Part shown: positions 44,567 through 53,969 of the stretch, piece by piece | Layout of the letters: each line of letters opens with the position of its first letter | Position numbering within the stretch: the first letter of the stretch is position 1 | Origin: Lachnoclostridium sp. An181 | GTDB lineage: Bacteria > Bacillota > Clostridia > Lachnospirales > Lachnospiraceae | Assembly (NCBI RefSeq): GCF_002160325.1 | Contig: NZ_NFKJ01000014.1 | Coordinates: 1 to 64,000, forward strand | Direction of reading: 5' to 3' | DNA: 64,000 nucleotides | Program-made: the position numbers and the translations under genes | Notes under the pieces: model-generated | What the model saw: the letters and a program-made list of their open reading frames with translations, nothing else | Databases searched by the model: none | Told to the model about the DNA's origin: nothing

Positions 44567-45112
44567 CTATCTGCTCTCGCCGAAATTCTTTTGCACAAGA
44601 ATGCAATATTCCTCATAGGCCGGGATTCCTGAAAACCGTTCACAAAGGGCGTCTCTGACTCCTTTATAATACCATCCGATCATGTCTTTATCCTTCATCC
44701 GAAATCTATCCCACAACTTTTCCCCGCACACAGGATAATCTCTGTTGATATCTCTCATATTAGACAGCTTGTCCGCAAGCCCTATCATCTGCATCTCAAA
44801 ATCCGCATTTTTAAGCCGCTCGATCGTGGCACCTTTCCGCTCCACCCACGTCTTGGATTTATCTTCACTCTCCTGTACAACAAGGGATGCCACTCTGCTG
44901 CCAAATATCTGTGTCAACAGTTCTTCTGTCACACCCTCACAGTCCTCAATCGTATCATGCAGTACAGCTGCACTTATGACTTCCTCATCGGAAGTCATGG
45001 ATGCCACAATGTCCCCGACCTCGATCGGATGTACAATGTACGGCCTCTTTGTCCCTTTTCTAAACTGTCCTTCATGAGCCTTTGTCGCAAATTCAATTGC
45101 CTTATCCACCAT
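44567..45112 (-). CDS. HD-domain hydrolase, small alarmone hydrolase type
   Basis: The 181-aa single HD domain resembles the hydrolase half of RelA/SpoT. Metal ligands: His28 (VHPIEV), His52-Asp53 (LHDTIED) and Asp114 (LADKLSNM). It has no synthetase, TGS or ACT domain, so it would degrade (p)ppGpp or a related nucleotide. The C-terminal third (DRFRMKDKDMIGWYYKGVRD) is an added helical segment. The spacer upstream contains several hairpins. Confidence 0.85.
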   Translation of the reverse strand: MVDKAIEFATKAHEGQFRKGTKRPYIVHPIEVGDIVASMTSDEEVISAAVLHDTIEDCEGVTEELLTQIFGSRVASLVVQESEDKSKTWVERKGATIERLKNADFEMQMIGLADKLSNMRDINRDYPVCGEKLWDRFRMKDKDMIGWYYKGVRDALCERFSGIPAYEEYCILVQKNFGESR

Positions 45113-45148
45113 TCAAACGCCCTTCTCTCCTACAATCATCTTACGCAC

Positions 45149-45331
45149 AGTCCCTGACACCAAAGCGGGCAAACCCGCTTCAACTCTCCCTTCTCCTCAC
45201 TCTTGAGGGACTTTGGCACTTTGCGCGCCGCCGCAATACCGCTGAGCGGTAAATAACCTATTGCGGTGTGTGCATCCTGCCCGGAGTGTTTTTATTCTAT
45301 AGGAAAGGCATAAGGACTCTCCTATAGAATA
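45149..45331. other. Structured spacer with several hairpins
   Basis: The 308-base spacer holds AAGCGGG/CCCGCTT (45163-45180), CCGCAATA/TATTGCGG (45231-45266) enclosing ACCGC/GCGGT, and TATTCTATAGGA/TCCTATAGAATA (45293-45331). AGTCCCT (45149-45155) can pair with AGGGACT (45206-45212), crossing a CCAAAG/CTTTGG pair. It is more GC-rich than other spacers here. It could be the leader of the HD gene or a small repeat element; I match it to no known RNA family. Confidence 0.45.
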
Positions 45332-45335
45332 AAAT

Positions 45336-45376
45336 AAAAAATGCTATAATAACATATCGTTATTATAGCATTTTTC
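45336..45376 (-). terminator. Terminator after the mgl operon
   Basis: AAAATGCTATAATAAC and GTTATTATAGCATTTT form a perfect 16-bp stem; TTTTTATTTTA follows on the minus strand. It works in both directions and lies 45 bases after the last small gene. Confidence 0.88.
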
Positions 45377-45420
45377 CTTATCTGTCTCAATGTCACCTGG
45401 ACATAAGTTTTGATTTTTTA

Positions 45421-45615
45421 CTAGGCCACCGAAGAAAAAAGGATGATCAGCATAAAAATGATTCCTCCTGCGATAATCCCGTCCAGAATCTTCACCGGTA
45501 TTTTTGCATCTCCATACAAACCGCCTTCTGCCTTTTTAAAGGTCAGCTCCGGCACCTCCTTCTCCGTTATCTCAATATCTTCCACTTCTATGTTTTTCTC
45601 CATCTCTTTCTCCAT
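45421..45615 (-). CDS. Small membrane protein after mglC
   Basis: The 64-aa protein has an acidic N-terminal half (EVEDIEITEKEVPELTFKKA) and one C-terminal membrane helix (ILDGIIAGGIIFMLIILFSS). It begins 20 bases after mglC with AGAGG before the ATG and ends before the operon terminator, so it belongs to the mgl transcript. No family is recognised. Confidence 0.7.
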   Translation of the reverse strand: MEKEMEKNIEVEDIEITEKEVPELTFKKAEGGLYGDAKIPVKILDGIIAGGIIFMLIILFSSVA

Positions 45616-45634
45616 CTTGATCAGCCTCTCTTCA

Positions 45635-46699
45635 TTATTTACGTACTAAGTATTTTCTCATGTCGATTGCACATGCAACAAGGATAATGATACCTTTGAT
45701 GATGTAAATCATATTAACACTTACGCTCAAGAAGTTCAATCCTGTGAAGATAAGTTTCAGGATCAAAACACCAAGTACGATACCGCTGATCTTACCGATA
45801 CCACCTACAAAAGATACACCACCGATAACGCAGGCAGCGATACCATCCAGCTCGTAGTTGAAACCTGTACTTGCAGAGTTAGAACCGATACGTGCTGCTT
45901 CAATGAAACCTGACAGACCGTACATAATACCTGCAAGAACGAATACTCCTGTGATCGTTCTGTTAACATTTACACCAGACACATTTGCTGCCTCTGGGTT
46001 GGAACCTACTGCAAACATATTTTTACCAAATGCTGTTTTGTTCCAGATCACCCACATCAAAGCAGTCAAAAGAATACCGTACAATACATACATTGGAACA
46101 GCTGTTCCACCGATCGTGAACAGTGTACCTTTAATGAAAGATGTATATCTTTCATCCAGACCGGAAATAGCCTGACCATTGTTATTTCCATTCATAAGGT
46201 AGATCAAAACGATTCCGTATAAGATCAACTGTGTAGCCAATGTTACGATGAATGGGTGAAGTCCAAATTTTGCAACCGAAAAACCGTTTACAAGACCTGC
46301 GATCGCACCAATTGCAACTACTGCAAGCAAAACAACGATAATCGGAATTTCCGGCAAATTTGGGAACATTTTGTTTGCATAATCTGACATCTGAAGTAAG
46401 GATGCAGATACACAGGCTGTCAACCCAACGCATCGACCAGCTGAAAGGTCAGTACCTGTCAATACGATCGTTCCGGCAACACCAAGTGCCAAAGGCATCG
46501 CTGCTGCGGAAAGTGATATAATGTTGATGATGGATGCAGGTGCCAGGAATCCTGGTGCCTGAATCTGAATATAGATGATCGCAATCACGATAAAGATGTA
46601 AAGAGAGTTGTTCAGCAAAGTCTCTTTCCAAAACCTTCTTTTATCTTTTGCGTCCATTGCTTTAATTTCTTGCATACGTGTCTTCATACGTCCAGCCAT
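45635..46699 (-). CDS. mglC: Galactose/methylgalactoside ABC permease
   Basis: The 354-aa permease of the BPD_transp_2 type has about nine or ten membrane helices. Characteristic segments: LPLALGVAGTIVLTGTDLSAG, GLVNGFSVAKFGLHPFIVTL and NPEAANVSGVNVNRT. It lacks the EAA loop of the MalFG type, as expected for ribose/galactose importers. It lies 14 bases after mglA; GGGAGG precedes the ATG. Confidence 0.93.
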   Translation of the reverse strand: MAGRMKTRMQEIKAMDAKDKRRFWKETLLNNSLYIFIVIAIIYIQIQAPGFLAPASIINIISLSAAAMPLALGVAGTIVLTGTDLSAGRCVGLTACVSASLLQMSDYANKMFPNLPEIPIIVVLLAVVAIGAIAGLVNGFSVAKFGLHPFIVTLATQLILYGIVLIYLMNGNNNGQAISGLDERYTSFIKGTLFTIGGTAVPMYVLYGILLTALMWVIWNKTAFGKNMFAVGSNPEAANVSGVNVNRTITGVFVLAGIMYGLSGFIEAARIGSNSASTGFNYELDGIAACVIGGVSFVGGIGKISGIVLGVLILKLIFTGLNFLSVSVNMIYIIKGIIILVACAIDMRKYLVRK

Positions 46700-46713
46700 T
46701 TTCTCATTCCTCC

Positions 46714-48210
46714 CTATACATATTTTGCTGCATATGTCATGATTTCTTCCTGGTTTGTCTCTGCAGCGCTTACTTCTCCGGCAAGTCTACCGCCGGACAT
46801 AACAAGAATTCTGTCACATACACCGAGAAGCTCCGGCATTTCGGAAGATACCATGATGACAGATTTTCCACGGTTAGCCAAATCAAGAATCAGCTGATAA
46901 ATTTCATATTTCGCTCCAACGTCGATACCACGCGTAGGCTCATCGAGAAGAAGTACATCCGGGTCTGTCAAAAGCCATCTTCCAAGGATAACCTTCTGCT
47001 GGTTACCACCTGACAGAGAACGAATCTGTGTTTCCTGGGATGGAGTTTTGATCCTCATCGCGTTGATAGACCATGCAGTGTCTTCTTTCATCTTTCCGCT
47101 GCTGAGAAGACCTGCTTTATTCTTGTATTTCTTAAGGCTGGAAATAACCGTATTCTCCCGGATATTTCTGATCCCGAAAATACCAGTCGCTCTTCTTTCT
47201 TCTGTCAACAATGCGAAACCATTCTTGATGGATTCCACAGCATTTCTGTTCTTCACCTGTTTTCCATTCAGGTAAATTTCGCCTTCTTTTCTCGTAGCAA
47301 CACCAAAAATGTTCTCCAATACTTCTGTACGGCCCGAACCGTCCAGTCCGGCGATTCCGAGCACCTCGCCCTTATGTAACTCAAATGATACATTTTTGAT
47401 ATGTGAATACATGGCTGTAAGTCCTTTTACCTGCAAAGCCACGTCTCCAATCTTGTTTTCCTTCGGAGGATATAAGTTTGTCAACTCACGACCTACCATC
47501 AGTTTGATGATCTCGTTCATCGTAAGTTCTTTTGCCGGTTTTGTGGCAATCCACTTACCATCTCGCATGACTGTGATGTCATCGGAAATCCTCAAAATTT
47601 CGTCCATTTTGTGAGAGATATAGATAATGCCACAACCTCTGTCTCTCAGCATATTGATAATTTTAAACAGATGCTCTACTTCCTTCTCTGTCAGCGAAGA
47701 AGTAGGTTCGTCAAATACAATGACTTTTGAGTGGAAAGATACTGCCTTTGCAATTTCAACCATCTGTCTTTGAGATACCGGCATGGTACTCATGATACGT
47801 TTTGGGTCAACATTTACTCCCAGCTCTTTGAACACATCCATCGTGTTTTTGTACATCTGTCTTTCAGAGGTGATCACTCCTCCGATTTTTGGGTAACGCC
47901 CGAGCCAGAGGTTATCCATTACATTTTGTTTCAGCGCCTGGTTCAACTCCTGGTGCACCATTGCCACACCACTCTCCAGCGCTTCTTTTGATGTCTTAAA
48001 ATCGATTTCTTTTCCTTCCAGATAGATATGTCCGCTGTCTTTTTTGTACATGCCGAACAGACATTTCATCAATGTGGATTTTCCGGCACCGTTCTCGCCC
48101 ATCAGTGCATGTACTGTACCTTTTCGCACTGTCAATGACACATTGTCCAGCGCTTTGACACCAGGAAATTCTTTACTGATGTCCTTCATCTCCAATAATA
48201 CGTCGCTCAT
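46714..48210 (-). CDS. mglA: Galactose/methylgalactoside ABC ATPase (two domains)
   Basis: The 498-aa protein contains two fused ATPase domains. The first has Walker [17 protein letters not shown] and FDEPTSSL. The second carries the degenerate GLDGSGRTE loop, signature [15 protein letters not shown] and [11 protein letters not shown]. This architecture is standard for RbsA/MglA. It powers import through MglC. A hairpin lies between mglB and this gene. Confidence 0.95.
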   Translation of the reverse strand: MSDVLLEMKDISKEFPGVKALDNVSLTVRKGTVHALMGENGAGKSTLMKCLFGMYKKDSGHIYLEGKEIDFKTSKEALESGVAMVHQELNQALKQNVMDNLWLGRYPKIGGVITSERQMYKNTMDVFKELGVNVDPKRIMSTMPVSQRQMVEIAKAVSFHSKVIVFDEPTSSLTEKEVEHLFKIINMLRDRGCGIIYISHKMDEILRISDDITVMRDGKWIATKPAKELTMNEIIKLMVGRELTNLYPPKENKIGDVALQVKGLTAMYSHIKNVSFELHKGEVLGIAGLDGSGRTEVLENIFGVATRKEGEIYLNGKQVKNRNAVESIKNGFALLTEERRATGIFGIRNIRENTVISSLKKYKNKAGLLSSGKMKEDTAWSINAMRIKTPSQETQIRSLSGGNQQKVILGRWLLTDPDVLLLDEPTRGIDVGAKYEIYQLILDLANRGKSVIMVSSEMPELLGVCDRILVMSGGRLAGEVSAAETNQEEIMTYAAKYV

Positions 48211-48238
48211 AGTTCACCTCTCCCTACCTTAGATATTT

Positions 48239-48276
48239 AAGGACGCAGGCTCCATCTAAATGGACGCTGCGTCCTT
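48239..48276 (-). terminator. Hairpin between mglB and mglA
   Basis: AAGGACGCAG and CTGCGTCCTT form a 10-bp stem around an 18-base loop, with only weak AT sequence beyond. Such hairpins typically stabilise the mglB mRNA or cause partial termination, giving more binding protein than transporter. Confidence 0.6.
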
Positions 48277-48316
48277 TGATTCTGCAATATATGCTGATTA
48301 AAACAAACTATTCTGC

Positions 48317-49417
48317 TTATTCTTCTCCAAGGTATGTCTGGTATGCGATACGAACTTTTGCAACGGATTCATCAATTGTATAATCATCCATTCCGTCTAA
48401 CAAGTCTTTGTCGCCAAGACCATTCTGAGCGGATGTTGCGATAGCTTTTGCCATACCTTCAGCATCCTGTTTGATTGTACCAACCATCTGGCCTTTGGAA
48501 ATCAAAGATTTCGCTGCATCTGTAGCGTCTACACCGAATACAGGGATTGTCTTGTCTCCGCCTTCTTTGTTGTATCCGACTGTCTGCAGAGCGGAAATAG
48601 CACCCTCAGCCATGTTGTCATTGTTACAGATAACAAGCTCGATCATGTTTCCGCTTGCATCGTTGTATTTTCCAAGTGCTGTTGCCATGTAGTCCTGAGC
48701 TGCTTTTGCAGACCACTGTCCATCCTGGTCAACCTGGTATTTGTTCGGGTTACTTGTATCATAGTATTCCAGTTTTGCTTTTCCGTTTTGTTCCAAAACT
48801 TTGTCAGCATCTTCTACAGAATACTGTGTTCTCATATTTGCCTCAGCGTTACCTTCCTGTCCTTTGAACATTGCATAGGAAATCTTTCCGTCTTTGTTCA
48901 GGTCAACTTTATCAAAGTTCTCAACAAGGTATTTACCGATCATATCACCCTGCATATGTCCTGCCTCAGCTGCATCTGTTCCAACGAAAGCACATTTGTC
49001 ATATCCGTTTACAACTTCGTCAGAAACCTCACGGTTGAAGAAGATAACAGGTACATCTTTTTCTTTTGCAGCATTGATAATTGTGTTAGCTGCATCGTCA
49101 GATCCTGTCTCTACGATGTTTACTACAAGAAGGTCAGCTCCGCTTGACAATGCTGTCTGAACCTGCTCAGTCTGTGTCTGCTGCGTACCATTTCCATCAT
49201 AGTCTGTGTACTTGATTCCAAGGTCTTCCCACTGTTTGTCAAGTGCTGTTCTTACTGTGGAAATATATGCATCACTGTAGCTGTAGTAAAATACATGTAC
49301 ATTTCCTGCGGACTTGCTGCCGCCATCTCCTCCGGATTTGTCTCCGCCGCTGCCACATCCAACAACTAAAGCTGCCGTCATCGCTGCAGCCAATAATACG
49401 CTAACTGCTTTTTTCAT
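48317..49417 (-). CDS. mglB: Galactose-type sugar-binding lipoprotein
   Basis: The 366-aa lipoprotein has lipobox LVVGC (Cys21). It shows the periplasmic-binding-protein type 1 fold (VHVFYYSYSDAYISTVRTAL, VPVIFFNREVS, CNNDNMAEGAISALQ, PVFGVDATDAAKSL). FFNREVS, NNDNMA and FGVDATD match the sugar-contact loops of galactose/glucose-binding proteins. A sensor trio immediately upstream on the same strand probably controls it. AGGAGG lies before the ATG. Confidence 0.93.
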   Translation of the reverse strand: MKKAVSVLLAAAMTAALVVGCGSGGDKSGGDGGSKSAGNVHVFYYSYSDAYISTVRTALDKQWEDLGIKYTDYDGNGTQQTQTEQVQTALSSGADLLVVNIVETGSDDAANTIINAAKEKDVPVIFFNREVSDEVVNGYDKCAFVGTDAAEAGHMQGDMIGKYLVENFDKVDLNKDGKISYAMFKGQEGNAEANMRTQYSVEDADKVLEQNGKAKLEYYDTSNPNKYQVDQDGQWSAKAAQDYMATALGKYNDASGNMIELVICNNDNMAEGAISALQTVGYNKEGGDKTIPVFGVDATDAAKSLISKGQMVGTIKQDAEGMAKAIATSAQNGLGDKDLLDGMDDYTIDESVAKVRIAYQTYLGEE

Positions 49418-49457
49418 AATATGTCCTCCTTTTTGTTTAAGATTAGCTCGTGAATAT

Positions 49458-49486
49458 AGTATAGTAAATTTCAGGCTATACTGAAA
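49458..49486 (-). promoter_or_regulatory. Promoter region of mglBAC with inverted repeat
   Basis: On the minus strand TATACT (49458-49463) is a good -10, but the -35 position lacks a recognisable hexamer. Instead TTTCAG-N6-CTGAAA (49469-49486) lies there. A weak -35 with a symmetrical site is what an activator-dependent promoter would show; the AraC-type regulator at 52221-53840 is the candidate. Confidence 0.5.
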
Positions 49487-49503
49487 TAGAAAATTTTATA
49501 AAA

Positions 49504-49544
49504 AAGGTATAAAATTCAACTTTTTTAATGTAATTTTATACCTT
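49504..49544 (-). terminator. Terminator after the sensor trio
   Basis: AAGGTATAAAATT and AATTTTATACCTT form a 13-bp stem with a 15-base loop; TTTTATAAA follows on the minus strand. It separates the binding protein-kinase-regulator operon from mglB. Confidence 0.8.
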
Positions 49545-49550
49545 CAGCTA

Positions 49551-50516
49551 TTATTCAAACGGAAAAAGCAATTTCTGGCACTTTGAATCAAACATATTTT
49601 CTTCTGTCACAGTGACGGTTTCAGTTACTTTTTTCTCGCTGGCCCCTCTGTTACCAGTAGAGAGCTCCCACGCAGACTTCACGCCCAAATACCCCATGGC
49701 AAATGGATTCTGTACGATCAGCGCGTCAATCGTTCCTGCCTCCAGCATTTCGATCGCAGCTATATGATTGTCAAACCCCACAACTGCGATATCTGTCTGT
49801 TGTCCGATCTCCTTCACTGCATCTCCAACTCCAAGCGTAGTCCACTCGTTGAATGTGACGATCGCATCGATATTGGGATTTTCCTTGAGCATCTCAATAG
49901 TCCTCTCTTTTGTCTCCACCCGGTCAGACGGAACTTTGATCCGTTTTTCTATGATCGCTCCCGGTTCTTTTATGATGGTGTCAAGAAATCCTTTTTCTCT
50001 TTCCTGTCCATTCTCAGTATTTTCATCAAAATTTACAACTGCGATCCGAAGATTGCCCTCTCCTTTTTTCAGCAGTATCTCTGCCGCCTGCTGCCCTGCC
50101 GCATAATTGTCCGTGCCAATCCTCTGCGACACCTTGTCCGAATTGACATCACTGTCCACAACGACCACTTTGATCCCGCTGTCTGCAGCCTTGTCCAAAA
50201 GCTCTACAGACTGGTTGTAATCAATGGCAGATATGATGATAGCATCAACCTCCCTGTCAATCGCATTTTTTATCATCACATTCTGCATTTCAAAATCCTC
50301 CTCATGCTGTGGTCCTTCGTACTGGAGCTCCACATTAAACTCTGCGGCTGCGGATTTTGCGCCGGCATACATGCTTTTGAAAAAAGAAGAATTAGTGGAT
50401 TTTGTGATCATAGCAACTTCTTTTCTTTCATTCTTCCTGTCCGTGCACCCTAAACCGCAGGTCATGGCCACCAGGGAGAGAACGAGCAGGATCAATCTTT
50501 TTCTACTTTGTTTCAT
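49551..50516 (-). CDS. Sugar-binding lipoprotein of a three-part sensor
   Basis: The 321-aa lipoprotein has lipobox CGLGC (Cys24) and a periplasmic-binding type 1 fold (VAMITKSTNSSFFKSMYAGA, VDAIIISAIDYNQSVELL, VVVVDSDVNSD, DAIVTFNEWTTLGVG, VGFDNHIAAIEML). It is only distantly like MglB and is encoded with a kinase and regulator but no permease. This matches sensors in which a binding protein reports sugar to a LytS/YesM-type kinase, as in the clostridial XylFII-LytS-YesN system. It overlaps the kinase gene by 14 bases. Confidence 0.85.
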   Translation of the reverse strand: MKQSRKRLILLVLSLVAMTCGLGCTDRKNERKEVAMITKSTNSSFFKSMYAGAKSAAAEFNVELQYEGPQHEEDFEMQNVMIKNAIDREVDAIIISAIDYNQSVELLDKAADSGIKVVVVDSDVNSDKVSQRIGTDNYAAGQQAAEILLKKGEGNLRIAVVNFDENTENGQEREKGFLDTIIKEPGAIIEKRIKVPSDRVETKERTIEMLKENPNIDAIVTFNEWTTLGVGDAVKEIGQQTDIAVVGFDNHIAAIEMLEAGTIDALIVQNPFAMGYLGVKSAWELSTGNRGASEKKVTETVTVTEENMFDSKCQKLLFPFE

Positions 50517-52224
50517 CCGGAGCCTCCTTGATTATTGGAAAACGGATCGTTATGGTAGTGCCAACATCCAGCTCACTCTCAATCCAAATTCCATACTCAT
50601 CACCAAAAAATATCTTTATTCTGTCATTCACATTTTTAATACCAATGCCGCTGCTGTCACTTCTTTCCTTTTTTAATATACTCTCACACTGCTCTTTTGT
50701 CATACCCGCGCCATTATCTTCTACACTGAATACAATATCGTTCTCTTCGCGCTTTGCAATGACCGTGACCTTTCCTTCGTCAACCATTCTTCCTATCCCG
50801 TGATAAATGGCATTTTCCAGAATCGGCTGCAGTGTAATTTTGTTGCACAAATAATCAAGAATGGTTTCATCTACAATAAACTCATAGGTAAACTGATTTT
50901 TATATCTGTAGCTTTGAATTACAAGGTAGCTCTTTGCGTGATTGATCTCATCTATGATAGGAATCAATTCTTTGCCGCGGCTGATACTGATCCTAAAAAG
51001 CCTGGCAAGGGCGCCCACCATCTTCACCGCATCTTTTGTCTTTTCCTGCTCACACATCCACTGTATGGAATCGAGCGTATTATACAGAAAATGTGGATTG
51101 ATCTGCGCCTGCAGTGCCTTCAGCTCCGTCTTTCTCAATGAAATCTCCTCTGTCTTTACTTTATTGATGAGTTCCCGGATCATATATACCATATGTGCAA
51201 ATGACGAGGACAGAGAGCTCACCTCTGAAATCCTGCTGTCCATCTGATAATCAAATTTTTCCACATCTGTCTCAAACTCCTGCATTGCACCTGCCAGATT
51301 CCGGATGGGTCTTGACAAAATCCTGGAGAACACGATACAAATTCCCGCTGACAGGAGAATGCCTGCAAATGCAATCGCAAACACCACTGAGGCGATACGC
51401 CCGATCTGTTCATCTATCATCTCAGACGTATAACTTACACCTACGATTCTCCAGTCACCGCTCTCCAGTGTTTCCATTGCGTAAATAACATCTTCCTGCG
51501 GATGCACCCCGTCTTTTAACCGGCTCAGCTTTTGCGCATCCTCCTGTTTCATCCCTGCAAAGAGCACCTGCTGCTGCGGATGATATACGATTTCTCCCCT
51601 TTCATCCATAATGAAACAATACCCTCTTTGTCCTATCTTGATATTGTCCACATAGGATGCAAGAGAAGAAAACTGAAAATCAACGGCAATATAAACCTCC
51701 TCAGGATAAAACTTAAGTCTGCCCTGCCGCGCCACTGTCACTACCCACGGATATTCTCCTGCAAACACATTCTGTACATGCGGTTCCATGATAATGTATT
51801 TGTCCGCGTTTTCATATATTCCCTTATTAAAAGAGAGATTGCCGGCTCCGGACTTCAATGTTTTTCCGTTCGCACCGTAATGCAGAATATTTCCTTCTTT
51901 ATTAAAGATAAATATAGCTGCAATATCATTTCTTGTACCAGAGGACAGGTCAAGCTGATTTTGGATATCCTCCGAGAAACTGAGTGTGGAAATTCCGGAA
52001 ATAATGTTCTCCAAATCCTTCTCCATTCCCCGTTTGGTGATTTCGATCGTATCCGATGCCTGACTCACAACCTGCCTCGAGTTTTCCTGTGCAGAGCTCA
52101 TCAGATTTCTTTTACTCATACTGATGAACATCTGGGCAAGCGCAAGGATGACAAACAGACACAGGCCTCCGATACTGATGGCGAGCATGGCTGACAACGA
52201 TATTTCTCTTTTTCTCTTTCTCAT
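50503..52224 (-). CDS. Sensor histidine kinase, LytS/YesM type
   Basis: The 573-aa kinase has a membrane helix at about 12-34, an extracellular cache-like sensor domain (about 40-275; GQRGYCFIMDERGEIVYHP), a second helix at about 280-303, a HAMP segment (SRPIRNLAGAMQEF) and a His_kinase domain with the phospho-site in QINPHFLYNTLDSI. The ATPase part has LQPILENAIYHG, VEDNGAGM and SGIGIKNVNDR. The partner regulator gene overlaps its start by 4 bases. Confidence 0.92.
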   Translation of the reverse strand: MRKRKREISLSAMLAISIGGLCLFVILALAQMFISMSKRNLMSSAQENSRQVVSQASDTIEITKRGMEKDLENIISGISTLSFSEDIQNQLDLSSGTRNDIAAIFIFNKEGNILHYGANGKTLKSGAGNLSFNKGIYENADKYIIMEPHVQNVFAGEYPWVVTVARQGRLKFYPEEVYIAVDFQFSSLASYVDNIKIGQRGYCFIMDERGEIVYHPQQQVLFAGMKQEDAQKLSRLKDGVHPQEDVIYAMETLESGDWRIVGVSYTSEMIDEQIGRIASVVFAIAFAGILLSAGICIVFSRILSRPIRNLAGAMQEFETDVEKFDYQMDSRISEVSSLSSSFAHMVYMIRELINKVKTEEISLRKTELKALQAQINPHFLYNTLDSIQWMCEQEKTKDAVKMVGALARLFRISISRGKELIPIIDEINHAKSYLVIQSYRYKNQFTYEFIVDETILDYLCNKITLQPILENAIYHGIGRMVDEGKVTVIAKREENDIVFSVEDNGAGMTKEQCESILKKERSDSSGIGIKNVNDRIKIFFGDEYGIWIESELDVGTTITIRFPIIKEAPDETK

Positions 52225-53840
52225 ACTTTTTCCGCCTTTGCGGCTTCCTCACGCATCTTATTCGGTGAAAGCCCGTAAAATCGTTTAAAACAATAGCTGA
52301 AATAATGCTGTTCACTGTATCCGCACTGCGTAGATATCTCCAGCACTTTCATGGATGTGCACAAAAGATATTCTTTTGCCTTTTCCATCCGTTTCCTTGT
52401 GAGAAGACTGACAAACGTCTCACCTGTATTCTTTTTGATGATCGCACTCAGATAGCTCGCACTCACATGCAGCTTATCGCTGACCACTGCCATGGAAAGT
52501 GATGTATCCGAATACTCTTCATCTATCAGCCTTAAGACCCTGTCGCAGATCACTTCCGAGTTTGCCTTCCTCTGACTGGAGATCTGGTTTCTCGCCTGAA
52601 CACAGATTTGGATGACTTTCTGTTTGATCGATTCATTTGTTCCGGCATCATCATCCTCATTCCAGATAGAACACCTCCGCAAAAATTCAGCTGCCGCCTC
52701 CGGCTCTGATGCCATATTGACTGTGCGGTAGACACAGGATAAAATCTGGACCATCAAAAAATCAATGCTGTATTTCCATGTCCGATCCTCCTCCATCTCC
52801 TCAAAAAGTCCCATTAAAAACCGCTCTATTTCCCAGCGCTCCCCTGTCTTTATCAGATGGTCCAATTTCGCGACCGTCTCCTCAATGCCTTCATATTTTA
52901 TCGCCTGCTCGGGCGAGATGTCAGAAATAAACTGTACTTCACTCTCTTCATCCACATACTGTATCGCCGCCACAGCCTCCTCATAAGCTGCACCTGCAAA
53001 AGTAAGCTGGTCAAACTGATGGCTGACCCCCATTGCACACTTCAAATCCAGGATCCTCTCCGCACTTTGGATCACTTCCATGGATAAAATATGAAGGTAT
53101 TTGTGGATACTGCGTGCAGTGGCAGAAATCAGAGTAACAATCTTTCCTCTGGAGTAAAAACTGCTGGATGTCACATATTTATCCAAAATCTGACTGACAA
53201 AGTTTACATGCTCTGGCCCTGTTTTATTCTTTCTTTTATCATCCTCCAACAGTGTGACCACAACAACATACTGAAATTCTTCACCAATATTTTTTCTCAC
53301 CCCAAGATCCACTGCCTTTTTTTCCAGGGAATCCACATCCTCCGCTGATTTTGCAAACGGAGCTTCCGCATCCATAAAAATGGGCATCAAAAATTCTTCC
53401 TGCTCCAACTGCCGGATCCTGTCTTCCCGATATCCCAGATTGGTTCCTTTTAAATCTTCAAACTTCTGGTCTATCTTCTCTTTTATTACTTTCATTTCCT
53501 CAGTCAGCTCGTTTGCTGAGATTGGTTTCAGCATATAGCTGATGATATTGTACTGGATGGCCTTCTGGGCAAACCGGAAGTCGTCGTATCCGCTCAAAAA
53601 GGCAATCTGCATGGAAGGACGGATTTCTCTTGCCTGCCTTGCAAGTTCAATGCCGGAAACAAACGGCATTTTTATGTCCGTGATCAGAAGGTCTGGTCCA
53701 AGCTGTTCTATCAACTCCAAAGCTTCTGCACCATTTTCCGCTTCACCTACCACTGTAAACCCAGCGCTTTCCCAATCGACTTTTTGTATGACAGCTTTTC
53801 TCAATTCCTCTTCATCGTCTGCAATCAGTACCGTATACAT
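52221..53840 (-). CDS. Response regulator, AraC/YesN type
   Basis: The 539-aa regulator has a receiver domain (VLIADDEEELRKAV; phospho-Asp in LLITDIKMPF; LSGYDDF; KPIS), a middle region of about 300 residues and an AraC-type double helix-turn-helix at the C-terminus (LSMAVVSDKLHVSASYLSAI, YFSYCFKRFYGLSPNKMREE). It is first in the operon with the kinase and sugar-binding lipoprotein. Its natural target is the mglBAC promoter, inferred from adjacency and strand. Confidence 0.93.
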   Translation of the reverse strand: MYTVLIADDEEELRKAVIQKVDWESAGFTVVGEAENGAEALELIEQLGPDLLITDIKMPFVSGIELARQAREIRPSMQIAFLSGYDDFRFAQKAIQYNIISYMLKPISANELTEEMKVIKEKIDQKFEDLKGTNLGYREDRIRQLEQEEFLMPIFMDAEAPFAKSAEDVDSLEKKAVDLGVRKNIGEEFQYVVVVTLLEDDKRKNKTGPEHVNFVSQILDKYVTSSSFYSRGKIVTLISATARSIHKYLHILSMEVIQSAERILDLKCAMGVSHQFDQLTFAGAAYEEAVAAIQYVDEESEVQFISDISPEQAIKYEGIEETVAKLDHLIKTGERWEIERFLMGLFEEMEEDRTWKYSIDFLMVQILSCVYRTVNMASEPEAAAEFLRRCSIWNEDDDAGTNESIKQKVIQICVQARNQISSQRKANSEVICDRVLRLIDEEYSDTSLSMAVVSDKLHVSASYLSAIIKKNTGETFVSLLTRKRMEKAKEYLLCTSMKVLEISTQCGYSEQHYFSYCFKRFYGLSPNKMREEAAKAEKV

Positions 53841-53880
53841 TCTATTCTATCCTCTCCTGTCCTTTTCACTATCATATATG

Positions 53881-53908
53881 ATTATATCGTTTTCTCCCAA
53901 ATTATCAA
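53881..53908 (-). promoter_or_regulatory. Promoter of the sensor trio operon
   Basis: TTGATA (53903-53908), 16 bases, TATAAT (53881-53886) on the minus strand. Transcription near 53875 leads into the response-regulator gene. On the other strand TATACT at 53936-53941 may be the -10 of the divergent SDR gene, without a clear -35. Confidence 0.7.
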
Positions 53909-53969
53909 ACATTTAATTCCAAACTATGTTAGAATTATACTATCATTTTTTCATTCATGGAGGTATCTT

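Noticed and set aside
49764-50453. Plus-strand open frames antisense to the sensor lipoprotein (up to 229 codons)
   Set aside because: Two overlapping antisense frames of unnatural composition over a gene with a clear lipobox and fold; no start signals.
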